Notes: generated from the sequence alone by a model not told the origin. A DNA stretch of 64,000 nt from Gilliamella sp. ESL0441 (GCF_019469185.1 NZ_CP048264.1:2690042-2754041), one strand, 5' to 3'. Counted from the first letter of the stretch, positions 1-9,712 are shown. Numbers and translations are program-made.

Positions 1-186
1 AATTGGCATGTTATCAATGATAGCACCACCAGATTTTATTAAAAATGTTGCAGCAATACTATTTGCACCCCATTCAACGTTATTGATCCAATATCCTATC
101 CCTAGAAGTATCGCAGCAGCAGGTAGAACTGCAACTGGCACCATTAATGAGCGCCCAACACGCTGCATATAAGCTAAAATTCCCAT
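1..186 (-). CDS. nagE: N-acetylglucosamine PTS permease EIIC, N-terminal part only
   Basis: The minus strand opens with ATG at 184-186 and stays open to the window edge, giving the first 62 residues. They begin MGILAYMQRVGRSLMVPVAV, followed by a hydrophobic LPAAAILLGIGYW stretch and SGGAIIDNMP, which is the pattern of the first membrane segment of glucose/GlcNAc-family EIIC proteins. NagE imports and phosphorylates N-acetylglucosamine at the inner membrane. It is divergent from nagBAC, the classic enterobacterial arrangement, and that supports NagE over other EIIC paralogues. The rest of the gene lies outside the window, so the EIIB and EIIA domains cannot be checked. Confidence 0.85.
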   Translation of the reverse strand, partial: MGILAYMQRVGRSLMVPVAVLPAAAILLGIGYWINNVEWGANSIAATFLIKSGGAIIDNMPI

Positions 187-285
187 AAGTTTAACCTCTT
201 ATATTTATTTAAACTATATCTAAACATGATGATTTGTTATGCATCTTCAGATATCAGTAAACGATCCATTCTATTTCATATTATA

Positions 286-306
286 TTATTTTACTTCGCA
301 AATTAA
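286..306. promoter_or_regulatory. candidate NagC operator (nagE side)
   Basis: The imperfect palindrome TTATTTTACTTCGCAAATTAA resembles E. coli NagC boxes (central TTCGC flanked by AT-rich arms). It lies in the nagE-nagB divergent spacer, and nagC is encoded just downstream of nagA. Assignment is by similarity and context. Confidence 0.5.
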
Positions 307-318
307 TTATTCAATATA

Positions 319-334
319 TGTGATTTTTATCACG
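319..334. promoter_or_regulatory. candidate CRP-cAMP site
   Basis: TGTGATTTTTATCACG matches the CRP pattern TGTGA-N6-TCACA at nine of ten core positions. It sits between two NagC-like boxes in the nagE/nagB spacer, where E. coli also has a CRP site activating both operons. Confidence 0.7.
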
Positions 335-378
335 CTTTTTTTTGATTAATTGCTCTAATATAGTAAAATACAGTCAAC

Positions 379-400
379 ATATTTTACTTCAAAAAAAAAG
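379..400. promoter_or_regulatory. candidate second NagC operator (nagB side)
   Basis: The stretch ATATTTTACTTCAAAA repeats the TATTTTACTTC core seen at 287-297, about 93 bp away. Two NagC boxes flanking the promoters would allow the repression loop known from E. coli. This copy lacks the central CG and is weaker. Confidence 0.35.
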
Positions 401-436
401 AAGTGGTTCTAATTATATCAGAAAAGGTGGTATCTA

Positions 437-1243
437 ATGAGGCTTATTCCTTTAGAAAATGCTCAAGAAGTGGGCGCTTGGGTTGCTCAACGTATTGTGA
501 ATAAAATCAACCAATTTAAACCAACAGCGGATCGGCCGTTTTTGTTAGGCTTACCAACCGGTAGCTCGCCATTAGTGATGTATCAACAACTGATCAAACA
601 CTACCAAGCTGGTGATGTCAGCTTTAAACATGTGGTGACGTTTAATATGGATGAATATGTTGGCATTCCAGAAGATCATCCTCAAAGTTATCATACTTTT
701 ATGCATGAAAACTTTTTTAACCATATTGATATCGATAAAAACAATATCCATATATTAAATGGCAATGCAACCGATATTGCTCAAGAGTGCCGTCAATATG
801 AAGAAAAAATCAAATCTTATGGCAAAATCAATATTTTTGTTGGTGGTGTTGGTCAAGATGGACATATTGCTTTTAATGAACCGGGCTCGTCGCTTTGTTC
901 ACGCACGCGTATTAAAACACTAACTGAAGATACACGTATTGCCAATTCACGTTTCTTTGATAATGATGTGAATCAAGTTCCAAAGCATGCATTAACTATT
1001 GGTGTCGCCACTTTAATGGATGCACAAGAAGTGATTTTATTAGTCTGTGGTCATAACAAAAGTTTAGCATTACAAGCCGGCGTTGAAGGTTCAATTAATC
1101 ATTTATGGACAGTATCAGCATTACAAATGCACCCAGCATCTATTATTGTTTGTGATGAACCAAGCACTGATGACCTTAAAGTAAAAACATTAAAATATTT
1201 CAAACAAATGGAAGCAGACAATCTTAAAGTGACCATTTTATAA
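437..1243 (+). CDS. nagB: glucosamine-6-phosphate deaminase
   Basis: NagB converts glucosamine-6-phosphate to fructose-6-phosphate plus ammonia in the cytoplasm, the last step of amino-sugar catabolism. The 268 residues match the usual length (266 in E. coli). Visible family motifs include the N-terminal [17 protein letters not shown], the phosphate loop GLPTGSSP near residue 39, the catalytic region FNMDEYVG near 69, and [16 protein letters not shown] near 137 holding the active-site Asp and His. It opens the nagBAC operon, 11 bp upstream of nagA. An AGGTGG-type ribosome site precedes the ATG. CRP- and NagC-like sites upstream suggest induction by GlcNAc-6-P and catabolite control. Confidence 0.96.
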   Translation: MRLIPLENAQEVGAWVAQRIVNKINQFKPTADRPFLLGLPTGSSPLVMYQQLIKHYQAGDVSFKHVVTFNMDEYVGIPEDHPQSYHTFMHENFFNHIDIDKNNIHILNGNATDIAQECRQYEEKIKSYGKINIFVGGVGQDGHIAFNEPGSSLCSRTRIKTLTEDTRIANSRFFDNDVNQVPKHALTIGVATLMDAQEVILLVCGHNKSLALQAGVEGSINHLWTVSALQMHPASIIVCDEPSTDDLKVKTLKYFKQMEADNLKVTIL

Positions 1244-1254
1244 AGGATAACTCA

Positions 1255-2397
1255 ATGTATGCATTAACAAATTGTCGTATTTATACCGGTTATGAGATTC
1301 TTGAAAATCATGCTGTTATTATCGACGGTGATAAAATTGACAAAATTTGTAAACAAGATAATTTACCCGACAATATCAAAATTGAAGATTTACAAGGAGC
1401 GATCGTTGCGCCTGGATTTATTGATATTCAAGTCAATGGATGTGGCGGTGTGCAATTTAATGAGACACTCGACGCATTAAGTGTTGAAACATTAGAAGCG
1501 ATGCAAGCTACCAATCTTATTTATGGTTGTACTAGCTATTTACCGACTTTAATCACATCAACAGATGAATTTATGATAAAAGCGGTCGCGGTAATGCGTG
1601 AATACTTAGCTCGACATCCTAATCAAGCATTAGGTTTACATCTTGAAGGTCCTTATATTAGTCCTGAAAAGAAAGGGATTCATGACGAAAACATTATTCG
1701 TTTACCTTCGCAAAAAATGATTGATTTCCTATGTGAAAATGCTGATGTAATTAAAATCATTACTCTTGCGCCAGAAAGAGTTGAAAGCCATTTTATTAAA
1801 CAATTAGTTAATGCAGGAATTCATGTTTCTGTCGGTCACTCCAATGGTCATTACGATGACTGTCGTCGTGGCTTCAATGATGGAATTCGATTAGGCACTC
1901 ACCTATTTAATGCTATGCCTTATATTTCAGGACGTGAACCAGGCGTAGTTGGTGCAATCTATGATGAACCAGAAGTATATGTTGGTATTATTGCCGATGG
2001 ACATCATGTAAGTTGGGCAAACATTCGCAATAGCCATAAAATTAAGAAAGATCACTTAATTTTAATTACGGATGCAATGTTGTTAGCCGGTTCTAATTTG
2101 TCTTCTGCTGTTTTTGCAGGTAAAACCATTTATTATAAAGATGGGCTATGCGTTGACGATAAAGGCACGCTTGGCGGCTCTGCATTAACCATGATTGATG
2201 CAGTTAAAAATGCTGTTGAATATGTGGGTATTGCTTTAGATGAAGCCTTAAGAATGGCGACACTTTACCCAGCAAAAGCAATCGGTGTGGATAAACAACT
2301 TGGTAGTATTAGTGAAGGTAAAATTGCCAACTTAGTTGTTTTTAATCGAGACTTTACGATAACTAAAACGGTTGTTAATGGAGAAATCACCCGTTAG
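1255..2397 (+). CDS. nagA: N-acetylglucosamine-6-phosphate deacetylase
   Basis: NagA removes acetate from GlcNAc-6-phosphate, feeding NagB and cell-wall recycling. The 380-residue protein has the amidohydrolase (TIM-barrel metal hydrolase) pattern: [14 protein letters not shown] near residue 52, [14 protein letters not shown] near 126, the metal ligand motif [15 protein letters not shown], and the catalytic aspartate in LITDAM. The C-terminus shows the composite beta-domain return ([10 protein letters not shown]). It lies in the nagBAC operon with an 11-bp gap after nagB and a RBS (AAAGGATAA) just ahead of the ATG. The length is typical and nothing looks disrupted. Confidence 0.96.
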   Translation: MYALTNCRIYTGYEILENHAVIIDGDKIDKICKQDNLPDNIKIEDLQGAIVAPGFIDIQVNGCGGVQFNETLDALSVETLEAMQATNLIYGCTSYLPTLITSTDEFMIKAVAVMREYLARHPNQALGLHLEGPYISPEKKGIHDENIIRLPSQKMIDFLCENADVIKIITLAPERVESHFIKQLVNAGIHVSVGHSNGHYDDCRRGFNDGIRLGTHLFNAMPYISGREPGVVGAIYDEPEVYVGIIADGHHVSWANIRNSHKIKKDHLILITDAMLLAGSNLSSAVFAGKTIYYKDGLCVDDKGTLGGSALTMIDAVKNAVEYVGIALDEALRMATLYPAKAIGVDKQLGSISEGKIANLVVFNRDFTITKTVVNGEITR

Positions 2398-2412
2398 AAT
2401 ATCAGATAATTA

Positions 2413-3663
2413 ATGATAGTATTGAGAAAAAATATGACATTTAATTATCTGAATTTAGTTGGAAATGCTGAACTAATTAAACAATTAAATTATGCTATGA
2501 TTTATCGTTTAATTGTTCAGCAAGCTCCCATTTCTCGTATCCAGTTAGCCGAAATCAGTCATTTAGCTCCAGCCAGCATTACCAAAATTACCCGACAGCT
2601 ACTTAAGAATAAACTAATAAAAGAAGTTGATGCCCAGCAATCAACTGGTGGAAGACCAGCGGTTTCCATTCAAGCCAAGTTTGACTATTATCAAGCCATT
2701 GCTATTCAATTAAGTCGTTCACATGTCACCATTGAACTCTATGATCTTGGAGCAAACAGCTTAGTTTCTGAAGTGTATCCTCTTACCGTTTTTATACAGC
2801 AACACGCACAAGAATATTTAATTACATTAATTGAACAATTTATTCAAAAAAATAGTAAAAAGATTAAGCATCTTATTGCTATATCGGTGGTTCTACCAGG
2901 ATTGATTGATTCTGTAAGAGGAATTGTTCGATATACACCTCATATTCAAGTTAAAGTATGGCCTTTAGCCGATATATTGCAGAAACAATTTAATGTTTCT
3001 ATTTTTTTAGGTAATGATATCCAAAGTCTAGCATTAGCCGAAAATTATTTTGGCTCTACGCAAGATGTCGATGATTCAATTTTGATTCGTGTTCATCGTG
3101 GTGTCGGATCAGGTGTTATTGTCAATCAACAATTACTGACTAACCATAATCAAAGTGCTTGCGAAGTGGGACATATTCAAGTCGATGCGTTAGGTGAACG
3201 CTGTCATTGTGGTAATTTTGGTTGTTTGGAAAACCGAGTTGTTAATGATGCCATTGAACGACGAGCAAAACAGATGATTGATCAAGGTTATACGACTAAA
3301 TTAACAAAAGATTGTTGTGATATCGTCAACATTTGCCAATTAGCCAATCAAGGGGATGAGCTTGCCATTAAGTTAGTCAAAGATGCAGGCGAAAATCTAG
3401 GTCGAGCAGTAGCGATTATGGTCAATATTTTTAACCCACAACGAATTGTATTAGCAGGTGAACTCACCAAAGCGACAGAAATACTTTTAGATACAGTAAA
3501 TAGCGCTTTAAACTCACTGAGTTTAGAAGATTTAAGAAAGAATCTTTCAATCAACTGCTCTTCACTCAATGACCGCTCGGCAATTGGTGCATTTGCTTTA
3601 GTGCAACAAGCGTTATTTAATGGATCACTTTTGATGATTTTGCTCGAACATGATGCAGCATAA
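2413..3663 (+). CDS. nagC: ROK-family transcriptional repressor NagC
   Basis: This protein has an N-terminal winged helix-turn-helix (RIQLAEISHLAPASITKITRQL, residues about 37-58) followed by a ROK sugar-kinase-like domain. That domain has the ROK signature with its zinc-binding cysteines (GHIQVDALGERCHCGNFGCL, split around residues 252-273). NagC represses nagE and nagBAC and is released by GlcNAc-6-phosphate. The ATG at 2434 gives an N-terminus (MTFNYLNLVGNAELI) that aligns better with NagC than the ATG at 2413, so the true start may be 2434. It is the last gene of the nag operon and is followed by a hairpin terminator. The paralogue Mlc is the main alternative; the operon position favours NagC. 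Confidence 0.9.
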   Translation: MIVLRKNMTFNYLNLVGNAELIKQLNYAMIYRLIVQQAPISRIQLAEISHLAPASITKITRQLLKNKLIKEVDAQQSTGGRPAVSIQAKFDYYQAIAIQLSRSHVTIELYDLGANSLVSEVYPLTVFIQQHAQEYLITLIEQFIQKNSKKIKHLIAISVVLPGLIDSVRGIVRYTPHIQVKVWPLADILQKQFNVSIFLGNDIQSLALAENYFGSTQDVDDSILIRVHRGVGSGVIVNQQLLTNHNQSACEVGHIQVDALGERCHCGNFGCLENRVVNDAIERRAKQMIDQGYTTKLTKDCCDIVNICQLANQGDELAIKLVKDAGENLGRAVAIMVNIFNPQRIVLAGELTKATEILLDTVNSALNSLSLEDLRKNLSINCSSLNDRSAIGAFALVQQALFNGSLLMILLEHDAA

Positions 3664-3680
3664 ATAACTTTTTAAATTCA

Positions 3681-3709
3681 AAAACAGCCCGAAAAAATCG
3701 AGCTGTTTT
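3681..3709. terminator. bidirectional hairpin terminator between nagC and asd
   Basis: Inverted repeat AAAACAGC (3681-3688) and GCTGTTTT (3702-3709), with A- and T-runs at the two ends, lies between the convergent nagC and asd genes and can stop transcription both ways. Confidence 0.75.
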
Positions 3710-3729
3710 ATCATGCCATCGGTTAACCA

Positions 3730-4833
3730 TTATGCTAAGATGCGTAACATCCTCCGTAACGGTTCTGCTGCCCCCCACAATAACTGATCCCCAACGGTAA
3801 ATGCTGATAAATAGTCTTTACCCAGATTTAGTTTACGCAAACGACCAACAGGAGTGGTTAATGTACCAGTAACGGCTGCTGGGGTTAACTCTCTCATTGA
3901 TAATTCTCGATCATTGGGTATCACTTTTACCCAATCATTATGTGCAGCAAGTAATTTTTCAATTTCCGGCACGCTAATGTCTTTTTTCAGCTTGATGGTA
4001 AATGCCTGACTATGACAGCGCAAAGCACCAATACGAATACATAGTCCATCTACAGGAATAATTTGATTGGTACCTAATATTTTGTTGGTTTCAGCTTGCC
4101 CTTTCCACTCTTCTTTACTTTGTCCATTATCCAATGCTTTATCGATCCAAGGAATTAAACTCCCAGCAAGTGGTACACCAAAATTATCGGTTGGCAAACT
4201 TCCATCACGCATTTTTTGGGTTACTTTACGTTCAATCTCTAAAATAGAAGAATGTGGATCTTGTAGTTCTTTGGCAACTTCGGCATTTAACATCCCCATT
4301 TGCGTTAAAAGTTCACGCATATGGCGAGCACCACCACCAGAAGCTGCTTGATAAGTTGATACCGACACCCAATCAATCAAATTTTCAGCAAATAAGCCAC
4401 CCAGTGACATTAACATTAAACTGACTGTGCAATTCCCGCCGACAAACGTTTTAATACCTTTGTCCAATGCAGTTTGAATATTCGCTTTATTGACAGGATC
4501 TAATACGATAATGGCGTCATCTTCCATACGCAATGTAGATGCTGCATCAATCCAATATCCTTGCCACCCCGAAGCACGTAATTTTGGATAAATTTCGGAA
4601 GTATAATCTCCACCTTGACAAGTCACGATAATATCTAACGCCTTTAATGCTTCAATATTATCGGCACTTTGCAATGTTCCTGTTTTACCGCCAAAACTAG
4701 GTGCAGCTTGCCCTGCTTGTGAGGTCGAAAAGAAAATAGGATTAATATAATCAAAATCGTGTTCTTCAACCATACGTTGCATCAGAACCGACCCCACCAT
4801 TCCACGCCATCCAACAAAACCAACATTTTTCAT
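3730..4833 (-). CDS. asd: aspartate-semialdehyde dehydrogenase
   Basis: Asd reduces aspartyl-4-phosphate to aspartate semialdehyde, the branch point to lysine, diaminopimelate, threonine and methionine. The 367-residue protein is the same length as E. coli Asd. It starts with the NADP-binding motif [12 protein letters not shown], has the catalytic cysteine at 135 in [11 protein letters not shown], and the substrate-side motif [10 protein letters not shown] near residue 270 containing the active-site His. It is a monocistronic gene converging on nagC. The 252-bp upstream spacer is AT-rich and I see no lysine riboswitch in it. Confidence 0.96.
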   Translation of the reverse strand: MKNVGFVGWRGMVGSVLMQRMVEEHDFDYINPIFFSTSQAGQAAPSFGGKTGTLQSADNIEALKALDIIVTCQGGDYTSEIYPKLRASGWQGYWIDAASTLRMEDDAIIVLDPVNKANIQTALDKGIKTFVGGNCTVSLMLMSLGGLFAENLIDWVSVSTYQAASGGGARHMRELLTQMGMLNAEVAKELQDPHSSILEIERKVTQKMRDGSLPTDNFGVPLAGSLIPWIDKALDNGQSKEEWKGQAETNKILGTNQIIPVDGLCIRIGALRCHSQAFTIKLKKDISVPEIEKLLAAHNDWVKVIPNDRELSMRELTPAAVTGTLTTPVGRLRKLNLGKDYLSAFTVGDQLLWGAAEPLRRMLRILA

Positions 4834-5085
4834 ATTTTATTTCCAAAAGTAGATGTTATACCAAGAGACTTTTTTACTATTAAAGCAAAATATCATCATA
4901 AAACAAGCAAGATAAGAATTATTTTTGTAGGTTATAAAATAATAACATGGCGTTATATTTAACTCGTTTTTAGAACTCAATATTTCGTTTAAAATAATGG
5001 TGTTTTTATTGCTAATAAGAAACAACTAATGGCGTTATAAATATAATTTTAGTTATCTTTTTTCATTAAGATTTATATAAGATTA

Positions 5086-7230
5086 CTATTCACTATCTGT
5101 TTTCCAAAAAAAGAATGTCATCATATATAAAAAGTTATCCATAAAATGTCCACCATACTTATCGGTAATAATAAAAACCCTTTCATCTTGTTGACGCTTA
5201 ATATCATTAAGTCTTGCTGCAAATTTTGCACTTTGCCATGGTGAAACGCGATCATCTTGTAATCCTACCGACACCATGACATTAGGATATTTAACACCTT
5301 CTTTTAAATTAAGATAGGCATCAATATTAATTAAATTTTCTAACTCATGTTTTTTAAAGGGTGAACCAAATTCCTCAAAATTAGCCATTCCTATTGGAAT
5401 TTTATCTAATCGACTCATATTCAACATGCCAACCTTAATTGATGCAGCAGCAAAAAGATCCGGACGTTTTATTAATGCCATACCTATAACAATACCGCCA
5501 GCACTATTTCCACTTATCACCAATTTAGAGGATTGAGTATAATGATAATGAATTAAGTATTCAGCGCATTTTATAAAATCATTAATTGAATTTTGTTTTT
5601 TATAACCTGTACCATCATGATGCCATTTCGGACCTAATTCTCCCCCGCCTCTCACATGAGCTATAGCAATTATGCCACCTTTTTCAAGCCATATTAAACG
5701 TGAAGCATCATAATTGGGGAATTCACTTTCACCATAGGCACCATACACTGTTAACCAAGTTGGTGCACTACTATCAAATTTCATTCCTTTTTTATAAATG
5801 AGTGTTAATGGAATAAGCGTTCCATCATTTGATTTAACCCATTTTTGTTCAGATTCATATTCTGAAAATAAAGCATGATCTGAATTTAAAATTTTAGAAT
5901 CTTCAATTAACTGATTATTCGAATGATAACGAAATATTTTGGGTGGGCTAGTCCAACTTTGTTGCGTAAATAAAATCTCATCTTGATCTGAATTCGTAAA
6001 TATAGCCGTTACTTCATTATTATTTGAAATAGGAATTGATTTGATATTATGAATATCTGAAAAAGGAATAGACACAAATTTTAATTGCTCAGAATCATGA
6101 TAGGTGAGATAAATAGCATCTTTATTGGCGACAAAATTCGTTAATTCTCCATTTTGCCATTCAATAATTTTTTCTTCTGACTGATTGATATCATTAAGAT
6201 TAACCCGAAAAATACTATAGCCTGAATAATCATTATATTTAACCAAATATAACCAATTATCTTTTATCAAAAAATCCGTAACATTCTCTTTTCTATCGAT
6301 AATTTTATTCCAACTAACATTATTTTTATTAAGGTTCTCTCGAGGTAATTTGTATAAATCAAGATTATAGCCTGATAATGAAGATGAAGAGCAAGCAATC
6401 GCCCAATTGGAAGAAAGTGATAAAGATGTATTTTGATCGGTTCTGGCGTTATAGTTTGACAGCTGATCTTTACCAAAAATTACGATATCTTTTTTTGTAT
6501 CAGAACCTAAGCGATGTAAATAAATTTCCTCGATTCCGGCTTTAATATTTTTGGCTTCAAATAAATTATTTCTATGGTAGAAAAAAGATAAATTATCCTC
6601 CGCCCACAATAAATTTGTGTCAGTAATGCCCGATAAGTTATCTGGAAGATGTGTTCGAGTTTTTAAATTAAACACTTTTATTGTAGAAATATTCGAACCA
6701 TTTTCAGAAATACTATAAGCAATATATTGCCCATCATAAGAAGGATAGTAATCATAGATACCGTAACCAACAGGAGGATCAATCAATAGTGTTTCTTTAC
6801 CAAAACGATCTTTCACAAAGAGACGATTATAAGGATGCTGAGCTGTTTGTTTAAAATAAAAAGAGTTATTACCTTGTAATCTAATTTGAAAAATTACTGG
6901 TTCAGCTGCATATTCAGTTAATTCTTCAAGTCGTTTTTTAATCGGAGCAAACCAATCCAACTTTTCAAGAATATTGACTGAACGATCGGATTCAGATAAT
7001 AACCAATTATGCGTTTTTTCTTGCTCAGTTTCCATCCAAGCATATTTATCAAACGCTTTCATTGGATCTAATTGAGTATCGCTATCTATTGCAAAGCAAT
7101 TAAATACTATTATGAATAACAACAAGATAATAGAAATATTTTTATTAAGTATAATCGATGGATATCTTCTATTTATTTTGTCTAATATTGATATATGAAA
7201 TTCTAAATTTGATCTATTTTTTCCAATCAT
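5086..7230 (-). CDS. prolyl oligopeptidase-family serine peptidase (S9A), membrane-anchored or secreted
   Basis: This 714-residue protein has the two-part layout of prolyl oligopeptidases: an N-terminal seven-bladed propeller region (about 120-440) and a C-terminal alpha/beta hydrolase. The likely triad is Ser576 in GNSAGG, Asp659 or Asp660 in GLQDDRV, and His695 in KYGGHF. The motif HVRGGGELGPKWH near 525 is typical of the family. A hydrophobic stretch at about 31-48 (SIILLLFIIVFNCFAI) preceded by basic residues looks like a signal or anchor, which suggests a periplasmic or envelope location rather than the usual cytosol. Upstream neighbours are broken CDI genes, so it stands alone. Its substrate (proline-containing peptides) is inferred from the family. 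Confidence 0.8.
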   Translation of the reverse strand: MIGKNRSNLEFHISILDKINRRYPSIILNKNISIILLLFIIVFNCFAIDSDTQLDPMKAFDKYAWMETEQEKTHNWLLSESDRSVNILEKLDWFAPIKKRLEELTEYAAEPVIFQIRLQGNNSFYFKQTAQHPYNRLFVKDRFGKETLLIDPPVGYGIYDYYPSYDGQYIAYSISENGSNISTIKVFNLKTRTHLPDNLSGITDTNLLWAEDNLSFFYHRNNLFEAKNIKAGIEEIYLHRLGSDTKKDIVIFGKDQLSNYNARTDQNTSLSLSSNWAIACSSSSLSGYNLDLYKLPRENLNKNNVSWNKIIDRKENVTDFLIKDNWLYLVKYNDYSGYSIFRVNLNDINQSEEKIIEWQNGELTNFVANKDAIYLTYHDSEQLKFVSIPFSDIHNIKSIPISNNNEVTAIFTNSDQDEILFTQQSWTSPPKIFRYHSNNQLIEDSKILNSDHALFSEYESEQKWVKSNDGTLIPLTLIYKKGMKFDSSAPTWLTVYGAYGESEFPNYDASRLIWLEKGGIIAIAHVRGGGELGPKWHHDGTGYKKQNSINDFIKCAEYLIHYHYTQSSKLVISGNSAGGIVIGMALIKRPDLFAAASIKVGMLNMSRLDKIPIGMANFEEFGSPFKKHELENLINIDAYLNLKEGVKYPNVMVSVGLQDDRVSPWQSAKFAARLNDIKRQQDERVFIITDKYGGHFMDNFLYMMTFFFWKTDSE

Positions 7231-7258
7231 TATTATTCATTACCAAACTTATCGTTAC

Positions 7259-7567
7259 CTAGCTTCGTTCATATTTGAACATACTTCTATCAAAAAGATA
7301 AGTGATATTAGATATATCGTTGTTTGAAACGAAATATAATTTAAGAATATTTACTAAACAATTCAATTTTTCAATTTTGTCTAACGCTTTTTGCTTATCA
7401 AATATCTGTTTCAGCGGATTATTCGCATTCTCAGTATCCCGACTTAATTCATTGATAGCCTGTTTTTGCTGCTCTTTATTGCGGATGATTAACTCGCCTT
7501 TTTCTACCGCCGATTTTGTCGTGCTTAAGTCACTATCACTGTTTTGATAAGCCGTTGTCGGTGCCAT
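7259..7567 (-). pseudogene. truncated CdiA pretoxin fragment (leftmost array member)
   Basis: Residues 1-66 (MAPTTAYQNSDSDLSTTKSA onward to about QKALDKIE) are nearly identical to the pretoxin segment of the full CdiA encoded at 23474-31315. The sequence then switches abruptly after KIE to an unrelated tail (KLNCLVNILKLYF...) and stops, so VENN and any toxin domain are missing. It is the remains of an orphan CdiA-CT module with its 3' part lost. Its right flank carries an IS256-family remnant, which may have mediated the damage. No function is expected. Confidence 0.7.
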
Positions 7568-7583
7568 GCCTCCAGTACGGATA

Positions 7584-8080
7584 CTGATTGAAACAGCGTT
7601 AAATGAAGAAATGGCGCAGCTTATAGGTCATGAAAAACATCAGAAAAAACGAGGTAGTAACACTCGAAATGATTATAGTAAAAAGACTGTTATAAGTGAT
7701 GATGGTGAGTTATAGCTTGCCATTCCACGAGATAGAAAAAGCAGTTTTGAATCCCATTTTGAGGAGGTTTGGGATGATAAGCACCCGTATATTGGTCAAT
7801 CATGACGCAGACATTGGGAAAATCTCAGCACCTTCTTTGTTTATCCAAACGATATTTGCAAAGCGATTTATACACTAATGCAATAGAGTCTTTAAATAGT
7901 GTTATTCGTCATGCTATCAAGAAACGTAAGGTTTTCCCGAACGATGACTCAGTTAAAAAGGTCATCTATTTAGCGATACAACAAGCTTCTAAAAAATGGA
8001 CAATGCCTATCCAAAACTGGAAAAGTGCGATGAATCGATTTATTATAGAATTTGGTGACAGAATGACTCGTCATCTCTAA
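7584..8080 (+). mobile_element. IS256-family transposase remnant (internally deleted, frameshifted)
   Basis: Translation from 7584 gives an IS256/Mutator transposase N-terminal part (ALNEEMAQLIGHEKHQKKRG, then LAIPRDRKSSFESHFEEV), interrupted by a TAG. It jumps directly to the C-terminal part (WDDKHPYIGQS, HWENLSTFF, YTNAIESLNSVIRHAIKK, KKWTMPIQNWKSAMNRFIIE). The central region with the DDE catalytic residues is missing, and several stops and a frameshift separate the pieces. It is a dead insertion sequence lying between a truncated pretoxin fragment and an immunity gene. I did not find clear terminal inverted repeats. Confidence 0.85.
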
Positions 8081-8161
8081 CTATCAAATAAACAAAATCT
8101 AGGATAGGGTCAAGCTAACTTAAGGGTTGGCTTTATGGTTTATTTTTATCGTTTTTTGATA

Positions 8162-8515
8162 TTACTCTTCATATTCATATACTCCAAGAAAAAATACATT
8201 ACTATTCTGTTTAACTTCTCCATCATATTTATATTTATAAACAGCAATTAAGGAATTATAATTTTTTTCTTCACTTTTTATTTGGTTTATAAATGTTTCT
8301 GAATAAGAGATAGGTTCAATAAGATTTTCAACTGAAAGAAAATCTTCAGCACAATAAGCTTCTTGAAAATCTTGATCATAATAGTCTATTTTAAAATCTT
8401 TAGTGAATTGAGATCTAGGTAAATCTTCATTGTCTAGATATTCCATTAAAAGATAATTTTCTAATTGTTCATCATCTTGAAAATTACCAACCCAAATTGA
8501 AACATTGTTTTTCAT
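8162..8515 (-). CDS. Imm22-like immunity protein
   Basis: The 117-residue acidic protein begins MKNNVSIWVGNFQDDEQLEN and contains FTKDFKIDYYDQDFQEAY. As I recall it, VSIWVGNF at the N-terminus followed by a DYYD-type block is characteristic of immunity family Imm22 (DUF4284). Such proteins bind and neutralise one cognate polymorphic toxin in the cytoplasm. It lies downstream of a second putative immunity gene (8593-8880) and a broken toxin remnant (8893-9207). It may therefore be an orphan whose toxin was lost when the IS256 element and deletions reshaped this end. The family call is from memory of the motif pattern. Confidence 0.65.
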   Translation of the reverse strand: MKNNVSIWVGNFQDDEQLENYLLMEYLDNEDLPRSQFTKDFKIDYYDQDFQEAYCAEDFLSVENLIEPISYSETFINQIKSEEKNYNSLIAVYKYKYDGEVKQNSNVFFLGVYEYEE

Positions 8516-8592
8516 AATTATTTTTTTACATGAGAATAATCCTGATGGTAGAGTATTTCTACCTCCTTTAAATCTATAGTCAGCCCAGTTAT

Positions 8593-8880
8593 TTAATCTT
8601 CTTTTAAAAGTATTTCTATAAATTTTTTAATTGCATTATTTTGCTCTTGGAATTCAGAAGGATCCAACAAAAGATTCATTATTTGATCATCGACAACTAA
8701 ATCATAAATATCAATCTCAAGCCAACCTTTCGACCAAAAATCAATACCTGCAATTTTATTGTATCCTTCTATTACAACTCTTTCCAAAGAACCAAAATCT
8801 CCATTAGGAAATGAACTATAAGTTAATTTATATTCTTTTAACTTTGGTGCCAATTCCTTTTTGAAATAATTTATATTCAT
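8593..8880 (-). CDS. putative immunity protein next to a broken toxin
   Basis: A 95-residue acidic protein (MNINYFKKELAPKLKEYKLT at the start) follows, 12 bp later, the toxin remnant that ends at 8893. Gene order toxin then small acidic protein on the same strand is the standard toxin-immunity layout. It has no membrane segments or signal peptide, so it should act in the cytoplasm. I do not recognise the family; the YSSFPNGDFGSLERVVIEG segment does not ring a specific bell. The reading frame is intact even though the toxin is not, consistent with selection to keep protection. Confidence 0.5.
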   Translation of the reverse strand: MNINYFKKELAPKLKEYKLTYSSFPNGDFGSLERVVIEGYNKIAGIDFWSKGWLEIDIYDLVVDDQIMNLLLDPSEFQEQNNAIKKFIEILLKED

Positions 8881-8892
8881 ATTTTTAACTTT

Positions 8893-9207
8893 CTATTTTT
8901 TGCCAACCACTTTAATATTACTAACATCTGGAGTCAAAGATCCTTTCTGTTTATTTAAAAGATATTTTTGTGAAGGTTTGGCGTCTGGACCAAGCATTTT
9001 ATACAACCCATCTTTACCTCCTTGAATTAGGCTATGTTAATTATTTTTGTTTCACCCTGTTTTAAGAAAGAAGCAATATTATTGGCGCTCGTTCCCTCTC
9101 CAACATTAATCTCTTTTTCTTTTTTTACATGTTCACCAAATTTACTACTTTCGTTGGCTTTCTGATTGGTAGCCTGATTATCCAGTATTTTATCTTTAGT
9201 CTCTTTT
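8893..9207 (-). pseudogene. CdiA-CT linker plus toxin C-terminus, frameshifted remnant
   Basis: Read on the minus strand, the segment starts with the linker also present in CdiA and in the 21229-21723 module (KETKDKILDNQATNQKANES, KFGEHVKKE). A short toxin domain follows, ending GLYKMLGPDAKPSQKYLL then LTPDVSNIKVVGKK before a TAG at 8893-8895. A one-base shift near 9030 (KIINIA-stop versus SLIQGGKDG in the next frame) breaks the reading frame. The 5' side is cut exactly where a SymE-like fragment begins. The toxin type is not recognised. Its immunity gene is probably the adjacent 8593-8880. Confidence 0.7.
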
Positions 9208-9316
9208 GACCATTAAGGGGAGATGGCTAGAGCAATTTGGTTTTTATGTGGGCTACCCTGTTATTATTAAGATTGAACAGGGCAAGTTAGTTGTTGAACT
9301 TGTGATGCAGATCTAA
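9208..9316 (+). pseudogene. SymE-like toxin gene, 5'-truncated copy A
   Basis: The plus strand reads TIKGRWLEQFGFYVGYPVII then KIEQGKLVVELVMQI-stop, the conserved C-terminal half of SymE-family AbrB-fold proteins (TIKGRWLEEAGF... in E. coli). The N-terminal half is absent and the fragment abuts the truncated CdiA linker at 9207. This is one of several opposite-strand SymE remnants between CDI modules. It keeps the tryptophan codon that two other copies have lost. Confidence 0.75.
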
Positions 9317-9408
9317 AAATAGGTAAGAAGAATCCCACTGGTTAAGGCGGGGATTCATTAATTTTATAATTCATGATTTATAAATAACTAGATGCAAATT
9401 ATTTACCA

Positions 9409-9712
9409 CTATAAATTCCGTAAAATGGATAGTATATGTAATAACCAATCTTTACATGATGACCACTCATTCAGATAATAATAATTACAGTCAATATCAT
9501 CTAATATAATTCTTTGTAATTCCTTTTCATTATATGAATGATTCGATCAACGATTGAATTTCTTTTATCATTTCGTGTTGTTCTTCATTAGTTTCTGTCT
9601 TTTTATAGGACAACAAAGCTTCTTTAGCCCCACCAAAGATTTCTTCAAAATCTTGATTCAAATAACATCTCAAATAATAAGATAATGCAGGATATTTTTC
9701 TGTTGCAATCAT
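9409..9712 (-). pseudogene. CdiI_2-like immunity gene, frameshifted
   Basis: The first 58 residues (MIATEKYPALSYYLRCYLNQ, then DFEEIFGGAKEALLSY) resemble CDI immunity proteins of the CdiI_2 type. Translation stops at 9530, but the frame shifted by one base continues directly: YNEKELQRIILDDIDCNYYY, then NEWSSCKDWLLHILSILRNL and a stop at 9409. The combined protein of about 100 residues has the W..WL..IL..L ending expected for the family. A single extra base near 9530 therefore inactivates the gene. It overlaps the RNase A-like toxin fragment upstream by 4 bp, the usual coupling of toxin and immunity. Confidence 0.75.

Noticed and set aside
4834..5085. Lysine riboswitch or other leader before asd, and short frames on both strands
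   Set aside because: No conserved structural blocks seen; the frames are AT-rich and overlap each other without ribosome sites.
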